This document shows positions 43,135 through 51,894 of a DNA stretch of 64,000 bases, piece by piece. Each line of letters starts with the position of its first letter. Within the stretch, counting starts at the first letter, position 1. The notes below the pieces were generated by a model that worked only from the letters and a program-made list of their open reading frames with translations, was not told the DNA's origin and did not search any database. The DNA is from Massilia eburnea (GTDB lineage Bacteria > Pseudomonadota > Gammaproteobacteria > Burkholderiales > Burkholderiaceae_D): the NCBI RefSeq assembly GCF_009720745.1, contig NZ_WNKX01000005.1:1-64000 (forward strand). Reading direction: 5' to 3'. Position numbers and translations under genes: made by a program.

Positions 43135-45115
43135 ATACATTGTTCCTGAACATTTTGATTTCTGCATTGCGGCGCTTTACCAAACCTGAAGTGCCATGAT
43201 TAGTAATGTCTGCGAACTCATCGCACGCACCGCTGTAGTCTTTGGTATTGAGCTTGGACATCAGCTTTGGAAATTTACTGATGCCTCCGGTATTGAAGGC
43301 GAGGCTGACCAGAGCATCAAACTCTTGCTGGTAAAGTGGCACTGACACGGATTCCTTGATCACCTCGACCGTCCCAGCGACATTTGCTGCCAGTAGCCGT
43401 TCCGCAGCGTCTTTCGTTATGCCGTCCTTGTACTTTTCATAGCGTGGGTGCTTTTCCGCAGCCAGTACCGAGCACTTTTTCTTTGCGATGAGGCTGCCGA
43501 AACCGATGGTGCAATAACCTTCCGAATCGTCGTAGGGTTTTTCGCCAAACTTCTCCCAGTCTTTAATGAAGGCTAATCCTTTGTCCGAAAGCTCGAGATT
43601 GGATACGTCTTTTCGGTCGGACGCCGCCTGCTTCTTGTCCTCTTCCTTAGAAGGTGGGACGCCCGCGCAGTTAATCAATTTGAAGCGCGATTCCAGTCGT
43701 GCCATTTCAATCAATGGCATACCGTCGACACCGCCCTGGGTGGTGGCGTAATAGCGGTCTGCTTTCCATTCTGTGCCAAACTGGCGCACGTCTACGTGTA
43801 CCCAGCTGGTGGCACCATCTTCCGCACGCTCCAGCGATAATTTGTTGACGGCCCCCCATCCCAGTTGCGCGCCTAAGCGCTTCACGAAAATGTCACTACG
43901 AATCTTGTCAACATCGGCGCCTTCACAGCGTCGCGTCGCACTTCCCTTGGTGAACTGCAAATCAAGTGCATTCCCCATGTGATTCGTCGTATGGCGGCCT
44001 TTCAGCTTGTTATGCTGCCAGCAGCGGTACCCGGACGCGATCTTCAAATAATGGAAACCAAGTTCGGCATCCTTTACCTTCGTGTAGAACTGCGCTGCGC
44101 GCATGCTCCATACCAGGGCGCGGTGCATGCCTGGGAATTCGGTGCCGGTGTAGTGCGTCTTTTTTGCCTTGTTCGCATACATTTCGACTTTGGATGAGTC
44201 AGTATACCCATGGCCGAATCCATTGCATTTGTTGCATTCGCATTTCATCGTCGCCAGACTGATGGGGTACTTGCGCAGGAACTCGTCCAACGCGAGCAAG
44301 ACGCCGCCGCACACGCTGCCGGTCGGTGTGACACCCATATAGTCCTTTTGAAACTGCTTGACCGCCGCCGCAGTCTTGTCAGTGAATTCGTTCCATTTTT
44401 TGCCAGGGACAATCGTCCCGCCAAACCCGAACAGGCGGATGTTCAGTTCTTCGATAATCGGACCAGTATCTCCGACCTTGATACAGGCGCTCTTATCGCA
44501 ACTGGCGTTGACGGTTTCTTTGGGAGTTCCATTCTCACCGCGTGATGGTTCTGGCTTGATCGGAATAGGCGCCTTCGATTCTTTGGCTGCCGGGGCTGCG
44601 GCAGGCGCCGGCGACTGGGCTGGTTTATCCACCGGCAGTTTAAGCACGCGATCAATCGCAAGGACGTCGGTCACACGCATGCCGTTCAATCGCGCGATCG
44701 CCTCGGCGGTTGTGCCTTCCTTCGCTGCGATTTTGGACAAGGTGTCGCCGCTCTTGACGATGTGCGTTTTGCGTTTGTATTCGCCGGGGCTGCCTTTGTC
44801 GGTCGTGCTCTTGATGGTCTGTTTCACTTTGCCGCTGGCGAGTTTGACGGAAAAATTCTCGGCCCACGGAACCAATGTCCTGATCTGCTTCATACCATCG
44901 CTGGCGAAGCGTTCGACATAGACCTCCAGTTGCGCCCCGACACGCGACACGAATTTGGTGATGCTTCCATTGCCGTCAGTGACGCCCTTGGCAACGATCT
45001 TGCCTCCTTCCCGGATCTGGTACTTCAGTCCTTCAATGCTGTTTCCGAGCGGGTCGATGAGTTTGACTTTGACCTCACTGGCCAAGTCTGTAGACGGTGC
45101 TTCCTTGTTGCTCAT
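43118..45115 (-). CDS. T6SS cargo effector with LysM, PG-binding, M15 and GH24 domains
   Basis: A 665-residue protein whose ATG overlaps the vgrG stop (ATGA). In order: an Ig-like N-terminus (about 10-95), LysM (about 117-162, VKSGDTLSKIAAKEG), a peptidoglycan-binding domain (about 215-285), an M15 peptidase domain with NHMGNALD and SWVHVD zinc motifs (about 330-450), and a GH24 lysozyme domain (about 515-660) with KDWEKFGEKPYDDSEGYCTI holding the Glu and Asp/Thr of phage lysozymes. There is no signal peptide. It should cut both glycan and peptide bonds of a rival's wall. Confidence 0.85.
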   Translation of the reverse strand: MSNKEAPSTDLASEVKVKLIDPLGNSIEGLKYQIREGGKIVAKGVTDGNGSITKFVSRVGAQLEVYVERFASDGMKQIRTLVPWAENFSVKLASGKVKQTIKSTTDKGSPGEYKRKTHIVKSGDTLSKIAAKEGTTAEAIARLNGMRVTDVLAIDRVLKLPVDKPAQSPAPAAAPAAKESKAPIPIKPEPSRGENGTPKETVNASCDKSACIKVGDTGPIIEELNIRLFGFGGTIVPGKKWNEFTDKTAAAVKQFQKDYMGVTPTGSVCGGVLLALDEFLRKYPISLATMKCECNKCNGFGHGYTDSSKVEMYANKAKKTHYTGTEFPGMHRALVWSMRAAQFYTKVKDAELGFHYLKIASGYRCWQHNKLKGRHTTNHMGNALDLQFTKGSATRRCEGADVDKIRSDIFVKRLGAQLGWGAVNKLSLERAEDGATSWVHVDVRQFGTEWKADRYYATTQGGVDGMPLIEMARLESRFKLINCAGVPPSKEEDKKQAASDRKDVSNLELSDKGLAFIKDWEKFGEKPYDDSEGYCTIGFGSLIAKKKCSVLAAEKHPRYEKYKDGITKDAAERLLAANVAGTVEVIKESVSVPLYQQEFDALVSLAFNTGGISKFPKLMSKLNTKDYSGACDEFADITNHGTSGLVKRRNAEIKMFRNNVYDSTH

Positions 45116-48003
45116 GATGCTTGCTCGTCGTCGTAATCGTAAATAAGGTTCCAATCGCCCTGGCTCGTGCCAACGAGAAGTTCGATTTCTTCTTCACCTT
45201 TGGTGTAGATCTGGTCCGACCGTCCATGCTGGTCAAGGCTGCCAGTTACCGCCCGTCCGTCCATGCGTTTGGCTGCGAAGGCGACATCGTCGAACTGGTG
45301 CAAGACAAAGAGGTCGTGGATATCGAGGCGGTTGCTGAACTTATCGGGATAATTCGTCGTGGCCAGTTTAGGCAATGGCGGCAAGTTGACGCTTGAATCC
45401 ATTGGCCCGCCCAGGTCCTTCATGCTGGCTTTGAATTCGACTTTTCCAGGTGCGTTCAGGGTGATATTGCCGCCCTCGATGCGGATCGCCGCACCTTGGG
45501 TCGTCAGCAGCACGTGCTGCTTGGCAGCGATGTTCACTTCGGCGTTGATACTGGCAACCGAGACTGCCTTGTCGGCGGTCAGGGTTGTCGGGGCATCCTG
45601 ACTCTGGCTGCTGAACTTTCCGCTGGCCGCGTGCAGATGCACACCGGTTTCCTGGTTGGGCTTTTCCTTGTCGCTGGCTTTGCCGTACGTGAACAGGCTG
45701 ATGCCGCGTGCCGAGGAATGCAGCAGGTTTGCTTGTGCCGCAAAGTTGATGTCGTGGCTGGATGTCAGGCTGCCGGCGTTATCTGAGGCAAGCACGGCGC
45801 TTGTTGGCGTCGCAGCGACAATGCCTGCCGGGCTGTCGAACTGGAGCAACGGACTGTCGAATGCCGTGGCGCCGGAATTGGAGTGCGTCGCTAAGGTCTT
45901 CGATGTATGTTGAAGCCCTGCCGTGACAGGGAGTTTTTCCGTTTTTTCCTGTTCTGGCAAATCCGCGCGGTGGACCTTGGCCTGGTCCGCCAGCGACATT
46001 TGCAACTGCAAAGCGCTTTGCACCTGGCCTTGTGCAGAGCGGGCATCAAGGACTTGGCCGCTGCCGCCTCGTGCACTGTGCGACGTCAGAAGCATGCCTT
46101 TGCCAGCGCGAACAGCGAGCGCGTGCTCAGTCTTCAGCTCCGCGCCGAAGCCGACAGGATGCAGGCGCTGGTTGTCGGTCTGGTGGCGCAAGTGCCCCAG
46201 GTTCAGCTCCGCCGTGCCCTGGTGCGGCTTGGCGTGGCGCTGCAAAGCCACGCGCGCCTGGCCCGGTGTGTCGTCAAACACCAATTGGCTGTAGGCGCCA
46301 GCTCCGGCCTGGCTGCTTTGCATCGCCTGGCTTTTCAGACCGGACAGCGCGGCAGGGTGAGCGTGGCCGCCTGCTTCGCCGGGGAACCATGCCGGCGCAT
46401 TGCCGGTGGCTGCGCCAGTCCCAGCGCCGATCTTGTTGTGCTGCGCATCGGCCTGGCCTTCACCGTTATACAAGGCGCCGATGATCACGGGGCGGTCGAT
46501 GTCGCCTTCAAGGAAGTCGACCAGCACTTCCTGGCCTACACGCGGCAGCGCATTGCTGCCCCAGTTGGCGCCAGCGATGGGCGCCAGCGGCGTGGCTACG
46601 CGCACCCAGGTGCCTGCACTGTCGTCGGCCGGGGCTCCGCTGTCGCCAGCCTGCAGCGAGGGCGCCAGGCGGCTATGGCTGTTATCGCCGCGCTGCCAGT
46701 GGAACTGCACTTTTACGCGGTGATCGCGGTCGGTGAACACAGGCGCACCGGATGGCCCGACCACGATAGCGGTCTGCTGGCCTTGCACGGTAGGGCGCTT
46801 CCATGGCGCGGTGCTGCGGTAGGGCAGCTCGGCATTGATGGCGTCAATGCGGTTGCGGTACAGGGGGCGTTCAGCGATGGCTGATCCAACGGCGTGACGG
46901 CTTTCGGCCAGGTCGGCGTCATTCAGCAGTTGCAGCGCGGCCTGTCCGAGCTCGCGCTGGATATTCGAGCGCATTTGCGCGGCCAGGTTGTTATGCATCA
47001 GGTGCAGCACGCGTACGGCGATGAAGTCGCCGCTTTCGCCAGTCACCGGTTCGCCCAGCAGCGCAAAGCGTGTTGCAGGCGCCATGGTGCGCACGGTGCC
47101 GGCGCCGGTCACATTGGCGCGCGCGACGTCGAGCGCCTGCAGGCGGCGTTCGGCCAGCCGTTGGCCATGTTCGCGGCTGCTGTAGGCATAGGCGCCCGGA
47201 ACCTCGCGTGCACCCAATGAAATATCGCCGCCGCCGGCGCCGCCAGCATTGGCGGCACGCCGGTCGAGTGTGCGGTAATCCCAGCTTTGCAGCGCAACTT
47301 CGCTGGTGAGCAGGCTTGCCTGCATGCGCCAGCGGTCCATGCTGTCCTCGCGCATGACGGCGCCGGGCTGGGTGAAGCGCACGGCCGCCTGCGCGTTCGG
47401 CTGGAAGGCGCCATTGTGGTCGGCGATCACCAGCACATGGCCGTCGCTGCGGTGCTCGTAGAAATAGAACAGGCCTTCTTCCGCCATCAGGCGTTCGGCG
47501 AAGCCCCAGTCGCTTTCCTGGTATTGCGTGCACAGGCTGCGCTTTGGATAAACCGAGCGGTCGGCCAGCTCGAAGCGCCACTCCGGCACCAGCTTGCCCT
47601 GGCCCTGCCAACTGCCCAGCACTGCGTCGAGGATGTCGCAGACCGACATGTCCTGGAAAATGCGGCTGTCGCGGTTATGGGCGAGGAATGCTGTCCAGGG
47701 TTCCAGGCGCACGGCGTAGCGCGCCAGTCCGCCATTGGATGCGCTCAATTCAATGGCCGTGATATGGCCGTGGAAAGGACGCAGGGCCGCAGCTCCGCCC
47801 GCGGTCACCAGTTCCAGCAATGCCGGCTGGCCAAGCAGGGACTTCAGCGGAATGGCGGTGTCAGTGGAGAGAGTTGAAATGTCGAAGGCGAACGGCTTGC
47901 CGATCGCCTCTTCGCCGCGCACGCATTCGACCAGCAACTGCGCGGCGCCTTGCGGCGTGGTCAGCCGCAGCAGGCGTGTATCTTGGGTGAGGCGATCCAG
48001 CAT
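45112..48003 (-). CDS. vgrG: Second T6SS spike protein VgrG with C-terminal adapter tail
   Basis: A 963-residue VgrG: LTQDTRLLRLTTPQGAAQLL at the start, LPRVGQEVLVDFLEGDIDRP in the gp5 part, a DUF2345 beta-helix (KQHVLLTTQGAAIRIEGGNI), and a tail of about 100 residues ending YDYDDEQAS. The tail shares a GRS/GRT turn and a GDW motif with the VgrG at 17682, although the cargo differs. It is directly followed by the dual-hydrolase effector. It is not next to core T6SS genes, so it is an auxiliary VgrG island. Confidence 0.95.
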   Translation of the reverse strand: MLDRLTQDTRLLRLTTPQGAAQLLVECVRGEEAIGKPFAFDISTLSTDTAIPLKSLLGQPALLELVTAGGAAALRPFHGHITAIELSASNGGLARYAVRLEPWTAFLAHNRDSRIFQDMSVCDILDAVLGSWQGQGKLVPEWRFELADRSVYPKRSLCTQYQESDWGFAERLMAEEGLFYFYEHRSDGHVLVIADHNGAFQPNAQAAVRFTQPGAVMREDSMDRWRMQASLLTSEVALQSWDYRTLDRRAANAGGAGGGDISLGAREVPGAYAYSSREHGQRLAERRLQALDVARANVTGAGTVRTMAPATRFALLGEPVTGESGDFIAVRVLHLMHNNLAAQMRSNIQRELGQAALQLLNDADLAESRHAVGSAIAERPLYRNRIDAINAELPYRSTAPWKRPTVQGQQTAIVVGPSGAPVFTDRDHRVKVQFHWQRGDNSHSRLAPSLQAGDSGAPADDSAGTWVRVATPLAPIAGANWGSNALPRVGQEVLVDFLEGDIDRPVIIGALYNGEGQADAQHNKIGAGTGAATGNAPAWFPGEAGGHAHPAALSGLKSQAMQSSQAGAGAYSQLVFDDTPGQARVALQRHAKPHQGTAELNLGHLRHQTDNQRLHPVGFGAELKTEHALAVRAGKGMLLTSHSARGGSGQVLDARSAQGQVQSALQLQMSLADQAKVHRADLPEQEKTEKLPVTAGLQHTSKTLATHSNSGATAFDSPLLQFDSPAGIVAATPTSAVLASDNAGSLTSSHDINFAAQANLLHSSARGISLFTYGKASDKEKPNQETGVHLHAASGKFSSQSQDAPTTLTADKAVSVASINAEVNIAAKQHVLLTTQGAAIRIEGGNITLNAPGKVEFKASMKDLGGPMDSSVNLPPLPKLATTNYPDKFSNRLDIHDLFVLHQFDDVAFAAKRMDGRAVTGSLDQHGRSDQIYTKGEEEIELLVGTSQGDWNLIYDYDDEQAS

Positions 48004-48033
48004 GTCATTGTGATTTCGATAACCATAACGACC

Positions 48034-48086
48034 GCCATTACAGCCTAGAAATTCTCTATAAGCAAGAGTGATTCAATTGAATCGCC
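48034..48086. repeat. Left copy of a 53-bp imperfect direct repeat
   Basis: This stretch contains the 3' end of the DUF1911 gene (AIQLNHSCL stop) plus its downstream flank. It aligns without gaps to 49001-49053, with 42 of 53 bases identical by my count, including the shared strings CATTACAGC and CAATTGAATCGCC. Confidence 0.75.
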
Positions 48087-48967
48087 ATCCTTGCAAAAGA
48101 CAAGTCACCAGGAAATCGCTGGGGAGGCGCCACATAGGCCGCAAGCTTGCAGGCATTGGCCTGCCGCGCAAAGTCGACCATGTCTTTTGGATAGTAGGGC
48201 AGGTGACGATAGCTCGCATCATCGATACCGAGCACCAGGGTGATGGCGGCAGCTTCCCACGCCCAATAGCCCACGAACTGGTAACCCGAAGTATGGCGGT
48301 CATAATAGTCTTCGCGGCGGCTGGCCTGGTACCACGCGGCGAGGTAGTTGGCCATCAAGGTCGGACGTTCGGCATGGGGCGCCGCAAACACCGGCATTGC
48401 GTTCGAATAGGGCAGGTTGCGGCGGCAGGTGCTGGCCTCCACATCGCGGCCGCCGATGCAGTGGTCGAGCAAGCGTTCAAGCAGGGCGTCGCGCTTCTCG
48501 TTGCAGTAGTCGATCAGGGGGGCGAGGCGCGGCAACAGCTGCTGTCTTCCAAGCAGGATGCCGAAGCAGACCATCGCCAGCGCGTGGCGGTAATCCGGCC
48601 CGGCCAGTGCAAAATGCGCCCATGGCGTGTCCCGCTTGTCGCTATTGTTGTATGCCTGGTTGTAATGGGCATAGGTTTCCCAATGCTCCACCGCCTGCTC
48701 GTAGAACGCTTGCAGTTCGCCGATATCATGGCCGCCGCTGTAGCAGTTGGCCAGGTGGCTGCAGGCGTCCATTGCCAGGCGCTGCGTCGCATGCATCAGG
48801 TTAAACAGGGGGATCTGCGCGACTTGCTCCGGCGGCTGTTGCAGGCGTTCCCGCACATGCTCGAAAGTCTCGAGCTGGCTGCAGAAATTCTCCTGGTAGA
48901 CGTCGTAATTCAGCAGTGGCTCGCGGAGGGATTGCAGGAACCTGTCCGCTGGCTGGCAGTCTGGCAT
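48056..48967 (-). CDS. DUF1910/DUF1911-type (PoNi-like) immunity protein, orphan
   Basis: A 303-residue soluble protein, mostly helical. The C-terminal half (TSGYQFVGYWAWEAAAITLV, DDASYRHLPYYPKDMVDFAR) is typical of DUF1911, known as PoNi immunity to PoNe DNase toxins. The helical N-terminal half suits DUF1910. ATG 48967 is chosen because the family's length begins there; no strong ribosome site is seen. No PoNe-type nuclease is encoded nearby, so it looks like an orphan immunity gene kept next to a vgrG. The flanking repeats suggest that a further copy was lost. Confidence 0.78.
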   Translation of the reverse strand: MPDCQPADRFLQSLREPLLNYDVYQENFCSQLETFEHVRERLQQPPEQVAQIPLFNLMHATQRLAMDACSHLANCYSGGHDIGELQAFYEQAVEHWETYAHYNQAYNNSDKRDTPWAHFALAGPDYRHALAMVCFGILLGRQQLLPRLAPLIDYCNEKRDALLERLLDHCIGGRDVEASTCRRNLPYSNAMPVFAAPHAERPTLMANYLAAWYQASRREDYYDRHTSGYQFVGYWAWEAAAITLVLGIDDASYRHLPYYPKDMVDFARQANACKLAAYVAPPQRFPGDLSFARMAIQLNHSCL

Positions 48968-49000
48968 GGCGTGTTGCACTTTCGGTAACCGGGGCAAAAC

Positions 49001-49053
49001 GACATTACAGCTTAGAAAACCGGTTGCGGCAAGAGTGATCCAATTGAATCGCC
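49001..49053. repeat. Right copy of a 53-bp imperfect direct repeat (relic gene end)
   Basis: On the minus strand this copy reads AIQLDHSCRNRFSKL followed by a stop, close to the C-terminus AIQLNHSCL of the intact gene at 48056. It therefore looks like the surviving tail of a lost upstream paralogue. Confidence 0.7.
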
Positions 49054-49074
49054 CCTTATCGTCGTAAAACAGTC

Positions 49075-49113
49075 GTAAAAAAAGCGGGAAGACTCGAAAG
49101 CCGTTCCCGCTTT
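49075..49113 (-). terminator. Rho-independent terminator of the TPR gene
   Basis: Read on the minus strand: AAAGCGGGA, a 15-base loop, TCCCGCTTT, then a further run of T. It lies 25 bases after the stop of the gene at 49138 and is the correct orientation for that gene. Confidence 0.85.
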
Positions 49114-49137
49114 GTGCTGTCCCTTGGGACGGAAGGT

Positions 49138-50430
49138 TTAACCCTTCTTGTTGTCGTCCTCGCCTACAGTCGCTGGGTATGGACGGTTGACCCACAGGAT
49201 CCAGTAGCGCGCCAGGTCGGCACGGCCGTCGTTGCCCTGCACGGTTTCCAGGATCTTGATGGCTTCATCCTTCTTGCCGGCCATCGCGTAGGAATAGCCC
49301 AGGCGCAGTTTGGCGTCTTCGGCGTTTTTCAGGCCGCCCTTGGCAATGCCGTCCTGGATCAGCTGCAGGCCTTTGTCGTACTGGCCCATGGTCACGAAGG
49401 CGTAGCCCAGGTTCACCAGGCCGGTGCCATTCTTGGCTTTACGTGCCGAAGTTTCGCTGGCAGCGATGTTCTTCATGTCGTCGGCAGCCTGCTTATCCAA
49501 CTCGGCTTTCAGCTTCTTGACCTTGGCGTTCATGGTCACAGCGCCGTTGGCGATACCGGCATCCAGCACGGCCTTGCCTTCGATGAACTGGCCTTCCAGC
49601 TGGTCGATTTCGGCCAGTTCGATGTAGTCCTGCTCTTCCATCTTGGTGGTGGCCACTTTCTGCAGGCGTACGATGTCAGCCGAGAAGCGGGTGTTGTAGT
49701 TTTCCTTGCCGCGGGTGCGGTACAGCATGTCCGACCAGTAGCGGTCAAGCGGATGCCAGCGCACCAGGCCTTCCAGCGCGACCAGGTAGTTCGCCTTGTC
49801 CTTCAGGCGGTGCGACGCGTCGGCCAGCATGTGCAGTTCTTCGCGGGTCATCGGCTGCTTGGTCTTGATGCTCTCGTCCAGCTTTTTCAGCAGGTCGGCC
49901 TGCACGCCCTTGTAGTCGCCCGATTCGAAGCGGATTGCCATGATCTGGCGCGGCACTTTCGTGTCGCCGGACATTTCGCCGTACTTCTGCAGGTTTTCGA
50001 TGGTCTTAGGATAGTTCTTCTGTTCCTGGTAGTAGCCAGCCAGCGCTTGGGTGAACTTGGCTTTTTCGGCGGGTTCCAGGCGGCCGGAGGCGATCATCGA
50101 TTCCAGCATTTCGATCAGCTTTGGCTTATCGTTCATGCCCAGCGCCACGGCCAGGCGCATGCGGTTGATGATGTATTGCTCGTACGGCGTCTTGTTCGGC
50201 ATGGCGTCAGCCTGGTCGATCAGGGCAGACGCTTCGCTGTACTTCTTGGCTTCCAGCAGTGGGCCGAGGGTTTTACCGTCCAGGAATTTGACCATATCCT
50301 TGCGCACGGTCTCCTGCTGCGCTTCGGCCTTTTTGTCTTCCGCATGTGCGGTCTGCACCAGCGCCGGGACGGCGCCCAGGCCAATCGCTGCCAGCAGCAG
50401 GCCGATACGTGCGAAACGGTATTGGGTCAT
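49138..50430 (-). CDS. Periplasmic TPR-repeat protein of unknown role
   Basis: A 430-residue protein with a signal peptide (ARIGLLLAAIGLGAVPALVQ, cut after AHA). Its mature part is helical throughout, with TPR-like units such as KYSEASALIDQADA, QLEGQFIEGKAVLDAGIANG and LVNLGYAFVTMGQYDKGLQL. AAGGA lies nine bases before the ATG. It stands as a single transcription unit with its own terminator. Such proteins are usually scaffolds, here with no evident partner. It follows the MFS gene of the nag operon by about 160 bases and might be read from it. Confidence 0.8.
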   Translation of the reverse strand: MTQYRFARIGLLLAAIGLGAVPALVQTAHAEDKKAEAQQETVRKDMVKFLDGKTLGPLLEAKKYSEASALIDQADAMPNKTPYEQYIINRMRLAVALGMNDKPKLIEMLESMIASGRLEPAEKAKFTQALAGYYQEQKNYPKTIENLQKYGEMSGDTKVPRQIMAIRFESGDYKGVQADLLKKLDESIKTKQPMTREELHMLADASHRLKDKANYLVALEGLVRWHPLDRYWSDMLYRTRGKENYNTRFSADIVRLQKVATTKMEEQDYIELAEIDQLEGQFIEGKAVLDAGIANGAVTMNAKVKKLKAELDKQAADDMKNIAASETSARKAKNGTGLVNLGYAFVTMGQYDKGLQLIQDGIAKGGLKNAEDAKLRLGYSYAMAGKKDEAIKILETVQGNDGRADLARYWILWVNRPYPATVGEDDNKKG

Positions 50431-50588
50431 GGTATGTGATCCTTATTGTGGTTGAGGCAAACGTCTATTCTCCCATAATTTCGCCATGGGACCCCTTTTC
50501 TGAAGGGGGCAATTGTAACGAAACCTCACGGAGCGCCGAACGCGCAGCCTTCTGCCTCGAACTGCACGCAACGCTCAGGCGCCAGCCG

Positions 50589-51878
50589 TCAGGCCGCTTC
50601 GAGTTCGGCGTCCCCGGTGGCCTTTTCCCGCGACTCCATCGGGATGAATTGCGACAGGATGGCGACCGGAATCGCAGCCAACAGCACCCAGACGAAGAAG
50701 TTCTTGTAGCCCAGCGCTGTCTGGATATCGCCGCTGACCCAGCGGAACAGCACAAAGCCCAGTTGCATCACGCCGGTGGAGAAAGCGTAGTGTGCAGTCG
50801 TGTATTTGCCCGGCGCGACCACCTGCATCATGTACAGGATCACGCCCACGAAGCCGAAGCCATAGCCGAACATTTCCACGCTCAGCGCGACGCCGATGGT
50901 GGTCAGGTCGGTCGGCAGGGAGTGCGACAGGAAATAGAAAACCAGGTTGGGCAGGTTCATCGCCAGGATCAGGAACAGGATCGCACGGCGCAGGCTAAGC
51001 CATGATGTGAAGTAACCGCCGGCGATGGAGCCGATGATGAAAGCGATAGTTCCGCTGGTCCCGTAGACGGCGCCCACCTCGGCGGTGCTCAGTGCCAGGC
51101 CGCCCGCTGCGCGCGCGTCGCGCAGGAACAGCGGTCCGATGGTCTGCACTTGCGCCTCGCCGGCGCGGAACAGGATGATGAACAGGAGCGAGATCCAGAT
51201 GCCGGGCTTGCGGAAGTAGTCGATGATCACTTCCTCCAGCGTGCGCGTGACGCCGGCAACGGTGTGGTCTTCCAGGCGCGCATTGGGACTGAGCGGCAGC
51301 GCCCAGAAGTTGTAGGCTCCCAGCGCGCACATGGTCAGGCCGAGAATGCCGAAGATGACGGTCCAGGCCGAGGTAACGCCCTGCGTCTTTTCCAGGTAAC
51401 CGGCCAGCATCAGCAGGCCGCCTTGCGCCAGGAACCGCCCGGCGTTGAAGAAGGTTCCAGTCCAGCCGGCATATACCGCCTGCTCCTTCTTGGTCAGGCT
51501 GGCGATGTACAGGCCATCGCAGGAAATATCGTGCGTGGCGGAGGCAATCGAGACCAGGAACAGCACGCCGATGCTGGCGCTGAGCCAGAACGGGAAGTGC
51601 AGCGCCAGCGCCACCAGGCCCAGGCAAACGCCGCCAAACAGCTGCAAGCTCACCACGACGAGCTTCTTGCTCGGAGCCAGTTCGAGGAAGGGACTCCACA
51701 AGGGCTTGAAGATCCACGCCGCGCCCAGGAAGCCGAGCCAGTGCGTGATCTCGGTGTTCGGCATGTTCATGCTCTTCATCATCTGGCCAAAGACCAGGGC
51801 AATGGCGAAGTAGGGCAGGCCCTGCGCCAGGTACAGCGAAGGGATCCACTTCAGCGGGTTATGGCGTGCAGCGTCCAT
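50589..51878 (-). CDS. AmpG/NagP-like MFS sugar transporter
   Basis: A 429-residue integral membrane protein with about 12 helices. PLKWIPSLYLAQGLPYFAIA and the conserved DISCDGLYIASL are typical of the AmpG-like/PAT branch of the major facilitator superfamily. ATG 51878 has AAGGAGA in front of it. As the last gene of the nag operon, after nagZ, it most likely imports GlcNAc, chitobiose or anhydro-muropeptides across the inner membrane. The exact substrate cannot be decided. A hairpin at 50491-50510 lies downstream but lacks a T run. Confidence 0.85.
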   Translation of the reverse strand: MDAARHNPLKWIPSLYLAQGLPYFAIALVFGQMMKSMNMPNTEITHWLGFLGAAWIFKPLWSPFLELAPSKKLVVVSLQLFGGVCLGLVALALHFPFWLSASIGVLFLVSIASATHDISCDGLYIASLTKKEQAVYAGWTGTFFNAGRFLAQGGLLMLAGYLEKTQGVTSAWTVIFGILGLTMCALGAYNFWALPLSPNARLEDHTVAGVTRTLEEVIIDYFRKPGIWISLLFIILFRAGEAQVQTIGPLFLRDARAAGGLALSTAEVGAVYGTSGTIAFIIGSIAGGYFTSWLSLRRAILFLILAMNLPNLVFYFLSHSLPTDLTTIGVALSVEMFGYGFGFVGVILYMMQVVAPGKYTTAHYAFSTGVMQLGFVLFRWVSGDIQTALGYKNFFVWVLLAAIPVAILSQFIPMESREKATGDAELEAA

Positions 51879-51894
51879 CTTGTCTCCTTGAGCT

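Noticed and set aside
50491..50510. ACCCCTTTTCTGAAGGGGGC as a terminator of the nag operon
   Set aside because: The stem is good, but neither strand has a T run after it; it could be a processing or regulatory hairpin.
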